Both the position numbers and the translations under genes were made by a program. The notes under the pieces were generated by a model that saw nothing but the letters and a program-made list of their open reading frames with translations, was not told where the DNA came from and did no database searches. Positions 17,828 through 23,963 of a DNA stretch of 64,000 bases are shown piece after piece. The stretch's first letter is position 1. Each line of letters begins with the position of its first letter. The stretch is from Bradyrhizobium hereditatis (GTDB lineage Bacteria; Pseudomonadota; Alphaproteobacteria; Rhizobiales; Xanthobacteraceae), in the NCBI RefSeq assembly GCF_020329435.1, contig NZ_JAGKJK010000018.1, positions 46,869 through 110,868 of the forward strand, written 5' to 3'.

Positions 17828-18774
17828 TGCGCGGCTTCCCTCTGCTCGGCGACCGCCGATCTGAAGGATTGGTTTGCGGTAATCCTCGGCGGTGCATAGC
17901 GTTCGGTCATCGCGGCGCAAAATTCGGCGAACTCCTCCGGCACTTGAGGCGCGCTCGTGTGGTGTGATGCGATACCGCGATGTTCCGGCGTGAAGCAGTA
18001 GGTGATTGTAACGTCGAACTCCGATAGCGCGTCCATTTGCCGGTCAAACCAGTCGAGCGCATTGGGACGAAAACTGTCGGCCCAGGAGAGGCCGGTCCGC
18101 AGGCTCCGGACGCCCAACCGTCTCATCCACGCCACGGCTTCGTAGAGCCGGTGATCCTCAAAATGAAACCACTGGCAGATGCCAAGTGCAGGTGCGTGGC
18201 GCGGGAAGCGCTCGGCCGCCATCTTCGGCGATCCATCCTCCCGCAGCAGGCCCATCGCGAAATGACGGTAGTAGGAAGATCCCTCGGCCTCCTTGTGCCG
18301 CGTCGTGGCCGGCCAGGCGCGGGGCAGATCATAAAGGCTGTACCAGTGAATGCGCGGCGCTTGCCCGATCAGCAGTTGCGCAGTGCGATCAAGGCCCCAA
18401 GCCTGCACCTCCTCGGCGCCGAAGCTCGATACGCCAACTTCCGAGACCCAGACTGGCAGCTCGGTGACAGCTTTGATTTCCTGGATCTTGGCCGGCCATT
18501 CATCGATCCGCCAAAGATTCCAGTCGAGCGGAAAGCCGTGCACGGCCACAGCATCGACGTGGTCAAGCACGCCCTTTCCCATCATATTTGCAATGAAGGC
18601 CGGATCGATGGGGGAGATGCCTCCAAGCACGCGCGGCAATGACGGATTGACCCGTTCTATCGCCTTGCCGGCGCCGATCGCCATCTCGCCAAACAGGTCC
18701 CAGTTGGGGTCGATCTCGGGATCCCAATGCGACTTGTTGTTCGGCTCGTTCCAGATCATCGCGGCTTCGATCAT
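17824..18774 (-). CDS. Clan GH-A glycoside hydrolase-like protein, halves in permuted order
   Basis: This 316-residue protein resembles GH39-like beta-xylosidases. The acid/base motif IWNEPNN (E10) is right at the N-terminus and the nucleophile region is PVWVSEVGVSSFG (E112). The typical C-terminal barrel end GLLREDGSPK (about residue 175-185) is then followed by segments that belong at the start of such a barrel: AVAWMRRLGVRSLRTGLSW, LDWFDRQMDALSEFDVTITY and EEFAEFCAAMTERYAP. The usual order would place that last segment just before IWNEPNN, so the barrel appears circularly permuted in one uninterrupted frame. The ATG at 18774 overlaps the upstream stop (ATGA). No signal peptide is seen, so it may act on an intracellular glycan or glycolipid. 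Confidence 0.7.
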   Translation of the reverse strand: MIEAAMIWNEPNNKSHWDPEIDPNWDLFGEMAIGAGKAIERVNPSLPRVLGGISPIDPAFIANMMGKGVLDHVDAVAVHGFPLDWNLWRIDEWPAKIQEIKAVTELPVWVSEVGVSSFGAEEVQAWGLDRTAQLLIGQAPRIHWYSLYDLPRAWPATTRHKEAEGSSYYRHFAMGLLREDGSPKMAAERFPRHAPALGICQWFHFEDHRLYEAVAWMRRLGVRSLRTGLSWADSFRPNALDWFDRQMDALSEFDVTITYCFTPEHRGIASHHTSAPQVPEEFAEFCAAMTERYAPPRITANQSFRSAVAEQREAAQ

Positions 18775-19538
18775 CTCGAGCGACCTCCCTTCGGATAGAT
18801 CGCGCCGGCACCCGGCGGGGCCTCGGTCCGCCGGCAGACATAGACTTCGTCCTCGGGGTGCAGTTCTATCTCGAACCCGCTGCTGCGCAGCATCGCCTCG
18901 ACGCAGGCGTTGTTCGGGATCCACCAGTTGGTTGGATCGTCGGCATATCGATGTTCCACGAAGTGGAGTTTGGGATAACCGGGATGATTGAAGTGATCGT
19001 CTTCCCAGAATCCATAATCCTGCTTCACCTGCTCCACCTCGGTGCTGCCGCGCAGCATCGATTGAAAGACGAGCAGATTGCCCGCCGCATGTTCATGAAT
19101 CAGATCCAGCGCGAGCAGCGGATGACGCAAATGATAGAGCACACCGAGAAACAGCACGATGTCGAACCGTTCTCCGAGCGTCCCGACGTCGTACACGGAG
19201 ATGTTGCGAAATTCGATGTCGAGGCTGCTGACTTCCGCGGCAAAGCGCGCCTGGCGCAGATAATCCTCATCTGTGTCGATGCCGAGCACGCGTGTTGCGC
19301 CGCGCCGTTTCATTTCGAGTGAATAGAACCCGGCATTGCAGCCGATATCGAGAACGGTGTGTCCTTCGATCTCTGGTATGATTGCCTGGGCAAACCGGCG
19401 CCATTTCACCGAGGGGTAGTCGCCGAGAAAATGCGTCGGCGCCGTGCTGACGCCCCCGAGCTCGAGGTTGTGGAACCATGGCCCCAGCTGCTCGACCCGC
19501 AGCCGGATGTCTTCCGTCGTCAATTGCCGATTGCTCAT
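18771..19538 (-). CDS. CmoB-like SAM-dependent methyltransferase of the glycan locus
   Basis: The protein is 255 residues and has a SAM motif VLDIGCNAGFYSLEMKRRGA followed by RVLGIDTDEDYLRQARFAAE. The N-terminal GPWFHNLELGGVSTAPTHFLG and the central LFLGVLYHLRHPLLALDLI recall the tRNA wobble-uridine methyltransferase family CmoB, but it is shorter and sits in a saccharide operon, so a sugar-linked role is more likely. I recall an HMM family of such glycosyltransferase-linked methyltransferases but could not check it. The ATG at 19538 overlaps the upstream stop (TGATG), and its stop overlaps the glycosidase start (ATGA). Confidence 0.78.
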   Translation of the reverse strand: MSNRQLTTEDIRLRVEQLGPWFHNLELGGVSTAPTHFLGDYPSVKWRRFAQAIIPEIEGHTVLDIGCNAGFYSLEMKRRGATRVLGIDTDEDYLRQARFAAEVSSLDIEFRNISVYDVGTLGERFDIVLFLGVLYHLRHPLLALDLIHEHAAGNLLVFQSMLRGSTEVEQVKQDYGFWEDDHFNHPGYPKLHFVEHRYADDPTNWWIPNNACVEAMLRSSGFEIELHPEDEVYVCRRTEAPPGAGAIYPKGGRSR

Positions 19539-20347
19539 CACGTTTGCACCTCGTGTGCATGCAAGCTGTTGTCGCGCCGCATGTGAGGTAGTGCCGCGGC
19601 AGCGCCGCTGTCCGATGACGACTTGCCCCTGATGTCCTCGAGCAGGCTTATGGCGGCTCGATAGCCGTGCAGAGTCCCGACGTCGACGTAGGCTTGGCCT
19701 GCCTTCACCGCGGCGGCCTTGCCGCCCTCGGCGAGGAAGGCATTCACCAGCGTGCCGAAATACTCGTCCGTTCGGTTTCGCGCTAGCCAGAGCTGCCTTA
19801 GCTCTTCGAACACGTCTCCCGGCATCTTGAAGGCGCCCCAGATCCAGTTCGAGTCGGGGCTGGGCTGCTTGACCTGAATCTCCCGCACTCGATCTTGGTC
19901 GAGAACAACGGCGTCGAAGAATTCAGGCCGTTCGACCGGAAACAGCAGGAAAGACAGAACGTCGTCGGGCAGTTCGGCTAATCCGTCTTCAGGAAACCAG
20001 ACCGTGTCCGGCAGTCCAATGACGACAGGCGCGTTGCAATCGACGATCGGCCGCGCCGCGAACACCGCGTCGCAAAGTCCGATCGGCTGTTCCTGCACCA
20101 CGTAAACGATCGGCGTGGAGCCATAGCTCGCCCCGAAATATTCCATGATGTCGGACTTGCCCGGAGAGATGACGAAGCAGATCCTGTCCGCGCCGCCGCA
20201 AACCATGCGCTCGACGAGATACTCGCTGACGGCGCAGGGGCGCTCGATGCCGCCTTCGGTGCGGCTGCCGACCGGCAGCAGTTCCTTCGAGAAGGCAAGC
20301 GGCTGGATCCGGCTTCCACGTCCTGCTGCGGGCACGATTCCCCACAT
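19538..20347 (-). CDS. Nucleotidyltransferase (sugar-1-phosphate type)
   Basis: The product has 269 residues and starts GIVPAAGRGSRIQPLAFSKE, the glycine-rich loop plus lysine that bind the NTP in sugar-1-phosphate nucleotidyltransferases such as RmlA and GalU. GLPDTVWFPEDGL carries the metal-binding Asp, and VKAGQAYVDVGTLHGYRAAI near the C-terminus is also family-like. It would activate a sugar phosphate to an NDP-sugar for the glycosyltransferases of the locus. The NTP and sugar cannot be assigned. It starts 2 bases after the upstream CgeB-like gene. Confidence 0.8.
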   Translation of the reverse strand: MWGIVPAAGRGSRIQPLAFSKELLPVGSRTEGGIERPCAVSEYLVERMVCGGADRICFVISPGKSDIMEYFGASYGSTPIVYVVQEQPIGLCDAVFAARPIVDCNAPVVIGLPDTVWFPEDGLAELPDDVLSFLLFPVERPEFFDAVVLDQDRVREIQVKQPSPDSNWIWGAFKMPGDVFEELRQLWLARNRTDEYFGTLVNAFLAEGGKAAAVKAGQAYVDVGTLHGYRAAISLLEDIRGKSSSDSGAAAALPHMRRDNSLHAHEVQT

Positions 20348-20349
20348 GG

Positions 20350-21444
20350 CTATACCTGCTCCATTTCACGCGCTGGCGAGATCGGCGTCTTGGACACCGC
20401 GGCGATCAGTTCATAGGCCCGCTGCTCCGACGTGTGCGCGGCAAGCGTATGCTCGCGCGCGGCCTTGGCCACGCGCGCGAGTACCCTGTCGGAAAGCTCG
20501 ATCGCGGCAAGCGCGTCGGCGGTATCGCGAGCAACCAGGATTTCATCTCCTGGTGTGAAGAATGTCTCCAACCCTGCCCAGGCGTCGGAAAGAACCGGCA
20601 CGCCACAGGCAGTGGCTTCAAACAACCGTCCGGAGGGGCACCAGCCCAGATCGGCCATCGGCCGGCGGGTGACGTTCAGTGTGAGGCGAGACGAGGCATA
20701 AAACGCCGGGTGATCGGTCGGAGGCAGGTGATGAACGAAGAAGATGTTCGGACACCAGGGAAAATCCTGTGGATACTGTGCGCCGCCGATGACGAACCGA
20801 AGCTCAGGCCGCGCTCGTGCGGGAGCGTGCAACAGCGCATCGAGAGCATCCTGTCGGTCTGCGGAGTAGGTCCCGAGGTATGACAAAGCGAACTGGCGCA
20901 GGGATGCCGCTTCGAGAGGACGATGCACGTCCGGATCGACGTGACCGTAAAGCGGAACGACCTGACGCGCGCCGAGCTCGTCGCGAAGCGCGTCAAGCGC
21001 GGCGCCGCCGGTGTAGCTCAGGACGAGATCGAAGTCCGCGAGTCCTCGTGCGCCGATGTAGGGGATGACATCGCCGCGACGAAGCCTCGACAACGTGACC
21101 GGCGTATCGAGATCATAGAAGACGCTGAGTGTCCCACCTGTGGAGATGATGAGGTCGGTCGCGGCCAGGGCGTCAGCCGCATAGGATGTGACAATCGCAG
21201 CGTCCGCATCACGTACTTCGCGCTGTGCCTTCGACCGGACGGAGCTCCAGTCGCCGTAGATGACGAGTTCGCCGCCGGGCAGGGCGAAGACGTCGCGGTT
21301 CATCGCGTAATAAGGCGTGTCGCGCTCAAAGAAGACCACCTCGTGTCCCTGCCGGATCAGCGCAGAACACAGCCCGCGCCAGAGCGTGGCGTGACCGTTT
21401 CCCCATGACGAACTGAATGTGAGACCAAAGATGACGAGCTTCAT
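20350..21444 (-). CDS. CgeB-like glycosyltransferase (copy 4)
   Basis: This 364-residue GT-B protein begins MKLVIFGLTFSSSWGNGHAT, and has FYDLDTPVTLSRL, YLGTYSADRQDAL and NVTRRPMADLGWCPSGRLFE then ACGVPVLSDAWAGLETFF. It is the closest relative of the copy at 5705-6805, which lies 15 kb away at the other end of the operon, so the pair probably arose by duplication. It is coupled by ATGA to the histidine phosphatase gene upstream and separated by 2 bases from the nucleotidyltransferase gene downstream. Specificity is unknown. Confidence 0.82.
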   Translation of the reverse strand: MKLVIFGLTFSSSWGNGHATLWRGLCSALIRQGHEVVFFERDTPYYAMNRDVFALPGGELVIYGDWSSVRSKAQREVRDADAAIVTSYAADALAATDLIISTGGTLSVFYDLDTPVTLSRLRRGDVIPYIGARGLADFDLVLSYTGGAALDALRDELGARQVVPLYGHVDPDVHRPLEAASLRQFALSYLGTYSADRQDALDALLHAPARARPELRFVIGGAQYPQDFPWCPNIFFVHHLPPTDHPAFYASSRLTLNVTRRPMADLGWCPSGRLFEATACGVPVLSDAWAGLETFFTPGDEILVARDTADALAAIELSDRVLARVAKAAREHTLAAHTSEQRAYELIAAVSKTPISPAREMEQV

Positions 21445-22037
21445 GATACGACCGGCTGGTTCAATGCAACGACTTCAGCGCCGCCTCGACCGATTGAGAC
21501 GATGCTGATCGTAGCGGGGGCGATATCGAGACGGTAATAGTCGTCGAGCGGCAGCCTCAGAGCGTGCAGAATGATGGCGCGGATGACTTCGGCATGACTG
21601 CACAAGGCGACATGGCCGTCGGGTAGCGACGCTGCGAACTCGTTCAGATGGCCAACGGCGCGCGCCTGTAGCTCCAGCATGCTTTCACCGTTCGGTGGAC
21701 GGGTGCCACAACGCTTGGTGTTCCAGAGATCCCACAGGGGATCTTCATGGAGCGAAGCAAAGGAGCGCCCGGTCCAAGCCCCGGCGTCCAGTTCATCGAT
21801 GCCGGCGAAGATTTGGACGGCAAGTCCGAGCCGTTGCGCCAGCGGCTGCGCCGTCTCCAGCGCGCGCGTCTGGGGGCTTGAGTGCACCGACCCGATGTCG
21901 CTACTGCCAAAGACATCGGCGATCCGCCGGGCTTGATCGCGCCCTTGGCTGTTCAACCGAACGCCCGCCATGCGACCGACCAGGATGTGATCGACGACAT
22001 CATGAGCTCCGTGTCTGATCAGCGAGAATTTCGTCAT
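21441..22037 (-). CDS. Histidine phosphatase family protein
   Basis: This is a 198-residue member of the phosphoglycerate mutase-like superfamily. The phospho-accepting histidine is in FSLIRHGAHDV (residues 8-10 RHG), and the second catalytic histidine is in HVALCSHAEVIRAIIL. Other features are SSPQTRALETAQPLAQRLGL and the acidic GIDELDAGAWTGRSF. Substrates of this family range from phosphosugars to phosphoproteins. Lying 13 bases after the myo-inositol-phosphate synthase gene and coupled to a glycosyltransferase, it could dephosphorylate inositol phosphate or another sugar phosphate of the locus. That role is inferred only. Confidence 0.82.
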   Translation of the reverse strand: MTKFSLIRHGAHDVVDHILVGRMAGVRLNSQGRDQARRIADVFGSSDIGSVHSSPQTRALETAQPLAQRLGLAVQIFAGIDELDAGAWTGRSFASLHEDPLWDLWNTKRCGTRPPNGESMLELQARAVGHLNEFAASLPDGHVALCSHAEVIRAIILHALRLPLDDYYRLDIAPATISIVSIGRGGAEVVALNQPVVS

Positions 22038-22050
22038 GGCGGAATCCGGC

Positions 22051-23142
22051 TCAAGCCGTCCCTGCGATGAAGCCCAGAGTTCTCTCGCGAGCCTCGTGGT
22101 CCGAAAACTGCTGTGGCGGTGACTTCATGAAATAGCTCGACGGGCCGACCAGCACTCCGCCAACGCCGCGATCGATCGCAAGCTTGGCGCAACGCACGGC
22201 ATCAATGACGACGCCGGCAGAGTTAGGCGAATCCCAGACCTCGAGCTTCATCTCGAGATTGAGCGGAACGTCGCCAAAGGTGGTGCCCTCAAGCCGGATA
22301 TAGGCCCACTTGCGATCGGCGAGCCACGGCACGTGGTCGCTCGGGCCGACATGAATACCGCCGTCTGGAAGCGGCACGTCGAGTTGGCTGAGCACGGATT
22401 GGGTTTTTGAGATCTTCTTCGATTCCAGACGCTCACGTTCGAGCATATTCCTGAAATCGGAGTTTCCGCCGAAGTTGAGTTGATAGGTGCGATCGAGCCG
22501 AACGCCGCGCTCGCGAAAGAGGTTGACCAGCATGCGATGCAGAATGGTTGCGCCGACCTGGCTCTTCACATCGTCGCCTATGAGGGGAAGTCCGCGGCTT
22601 TCGAATTTGCTGCGCCAGAGCGGGTTGGATGCAATGAACACGGGAATGCAATTGACGAAGGCGCATCCAGCCTCCAGCGCGCAATTTGCGTACCACTCGC
22701 TGGCGCGCTGCGAGCCGACGGGGAGATAGGAGACGAGCACATCCGTGCGCGTGCTTGCCAGGCGCTCGGCAACGTCCACCACCGGCAGGTCTGATTCCTC
22801 GATCTCTTCACGAAGATAGCGGCCCAGTCCGTCCATCGTAGGGCCACGCTCGACTATGGTGCCGGTAAGTCTAGCGTCGGCGAAGCGGAACGTGTTGTTG
22901 GGTGCAGCGTAGATCGCTTCCGAGACATCCCGCCCCACCTTCTTCGCGTTCACGTCGAACGCGGACGCTATCTCGATATCCCGGATATGGTAGCCGCCGA
23001 GGTCGATGTTCATCAGGCCGGCGAGCGGCTCGTTGGCGCGGGCATCGGCGTAGTGAGTGAGGCCTTGCACGAATGAGGAAGCGCAGTTGCCAACACCGAC
23101 GATTCCGACGCGAACTTTTTGGCCGAGGGATGTCTGTTGCAT
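22051..23142 (-). CDS. ino1: Inositol-3-phosphate synthase, actinobacterial type
   Basis: This NAD-dependent isomerase turns glucose 6-phosphate into myo-inositol 3-phosphate. The 363-residue protein shows VRVGIVGVGNCASSFVQGL at the N-terminus (NAD loop), VDVLVSYLPVGS-like and FVNCIPVFIAS, then GDDVKSQVGATILHRML, LERERLESKKISKTQSV and GPSDHVPWLADRKWAYIRLE. These closely match what I remember of the mycobacterial and streptomycete enzyme. The ATG at 23142 gives the expected ~15-residue lead before the NAD loop. A frame open 99 codons further upstream only translates a simple repeat and is rejected. It is first in the minus-strand saccharide operon. Confidence 0.9.
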   Translation of the reverse strand: MQQTSLGQKVRVGIVGVGNCASSFVQGLTHYADARANEPLAGLMNIDLGGYHIRDIEIASAFDVNAKKVGRDVSEAIYAAPNNTFRFADARLTGTIVERGPTMDGLGRYLREEIEESDLPVVDVAERLASTRTDVLVSYLPVGSQRASEWYANCALEAGCAFVNCIPVFIASNPLWRSKFESRGLPLIGDDVKSQVGATILHRMLVNLFRERGVRLDRTYQLNFGGNSDFRNMLERERLESKKISKTQSVLSQLDVPLPDGGIHVGPSDHVPWLADRKWAYIRLEGTTFGDVPLNLEMKLEVWDSPNSAGVVIDAVRCAKLAIDRGVGGVLVGPSSYFMKSPPQQFSDHEARERTLGFIAGTA

Positions 23143-23271
23143 TGCAGACCATGTCGCTGGAGACGGTTTCTGCAATCCGTAATGCGTGCGTGTGATTGTT
23201 TGTTCCTGGTTTGCCGCGTCGAAGCGATGTCTTTCTGTAGATGATCGGAAGAACATGCTGCCGATGACAGC

Positions 23272-23361
23272 GAGAGGATGAAGATGAAGCTGATGATGAG
23301 GAAGAGGAAGATGATGAAGAGGAAGATGATGAGGAAGAAGATGATGATGGGGAGGAGGTCG
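23272..23361 (+). repeat. Purine-rich GAT/GAA/GAG microsatellite
   Basis: About 90 bases are almost entirely purine plus T on the plus strand, built from degenerate trinucleotides GAT, GAA, GAG and ATG with no fixed spacer. Read on the plus strand it gives either an Asp/Glu run or a Met/Lys/Arg run, and on the minus strand a His/Pro/Leu run. Such low-complexity DNA is rare in this window. It lies upstream of the ino1 start and could affect its promoter by length variation. Confidence 0.85.
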
Positions 23362-23436
23362 ATAGACGAGGAAGCTGAGGATGTGGCGGCAGCAGGACAG
23401 CAAGACAAGGTCGGGCTGAGCGTTAGCGGCACCTAG
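23278..23436 (+). CDS. Possible small basic protein read from the microsatellite
   Basis: An open frame of 52 residues starts at the ATG at 23278, with GAGAGG directly before it, and ends at TAG 23434-23436. The first half is Met/Lys/Arg only (for example MMKRKMMRKKMMM), while the second half, after the repeat, is an ordinary mixed sequence, SIDEEAEDVAAAGQQDKVGL. The composition follows from the repeat and the ribosome site spacing is poor, so this may not be a gene. I list it because the frame stays open past the repeat. Confidence 0.2.
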   Translation: MKMKLMMRKRKMMKRKMMRKKMMMGRRSIDEEAEDVAAAGQQDKVGLSVSGT

Positions 23437-23546
23437 CACCAGGTGATTTGGTGCCTGGAACGCCTGCTGCCATCATGGAATTAGAATGGGGAGACGCCCG
23501 CGCACCAAACGGGATTCGAGAAGGGACGTCAGCGAGGAGACGAGCT

Positions 23547-23828
23547 ATGTCCAACGGTAAAACTACGACGGACCATGAGAGCATCAGGCGCTGGGCCGAG
23601 GAGCGTGGCGGCACGCCGGCCACCGTCAAGCGAACGAAGGAGGGTGGGGAGCCGGGGGTGCTTCGCCTCGACTTCGAACCGCGCGACGAAAGTCTGGAAC
23701 CGATCGGGTGGAATGAGTTCTTCGAGAAGTTCGACAAGGAAGATCTTGCATTCCTGCATCAGGACCGGACCGAGTCAGGTGAGCTGAGCCGGTTTCACAA
23801 GTTCGTTAATCGGTCATCTGCCCAGTAA
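23547..23828 (+). CDS. Small conserved protein of unknown function
   Basis: The product is a 93-residue acidic protein starting MSNGKTTTDHESIRRWAEER. The pattern GGTPATVKRT, GGEPGVLRLDFEP and GWNEFFEKFDKEDLAFLHQD is one I recognise from short rhizobial proteins sometimes labelled in databases as 1,4-alpha-glucan branching enzyme. The protein is far too short for that enzyme and shows none of its motifs. GAGGAGA lies 8 bases before the ATG, which decided the start. It reads away from the saccharide operon and is followed by an ABC exporter gene. Confidence 0.75.
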   Translation: MSNGKTTTDHESIRRWAEERGGTPATVKRTKEGGEPGVLRLDFEPRDESLEPIGWNEFFEKFDKEDLAFLHQDRTESGELSRFHKFVNRSSAQ

Positions 23829-23963
23829 GTCCAGTAAGTAGAGATCCTGCCAAAAGTGGTTCCCGAGCTGGTTTAGCCGCCCTGTTGGGTGCTGCAGCCG
23901 GTGAGGGAGGCCGCGCTATTTCCTGCCCACTCCAGGACTACCGCAACGTACGGGGGGCCAATC

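Larger units (their letters stand above)
23143..23546. other. Intergenic region between ino1 and the small conserved gene
   Basis: About 400 bases separate the divergent ino1 (minus) and the 93-residue gene (plus), so promoters for both directions should lie here. It contains the purine-rich microsatellite at 23272-23361 and, just after it, a short inverted repeat (GGCACC near 23427 with GGTGCC near 23450). No clear -35/-10 pair was identified. One short open frame is listed separately. Confidence 0.6.

Noticed and set aside
17827..18924. Longer N-terminus for the permuted glycosidase
   Set aside because: The added 50 residues overlap the upstream methyltransferase gene in another frame and are unlike any barrel start. 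The ATG at 18774 has the ATGA coupling.
15906..23142. Mycothiol biosynthesis
   Set aside because: The deacetylase, GT4 and ino1 fit, but MshC-type ligase is missing and MshD-type acetyltransferase is not clear, so the pathway is not claimed.
23272..23361. A CRISPR array
   Set aside because: The units are a degenerate trinucleotide microsatellite without spacers and no cas gene is present.
23143..23439. N-terminal extension of ino1 with a His/Pro/Leu-rich stretch
   Set aside because: The extension translates the purine microsatellite on the opposite strand and has no family counterpart. The ATG at 23142 gives the normal length.
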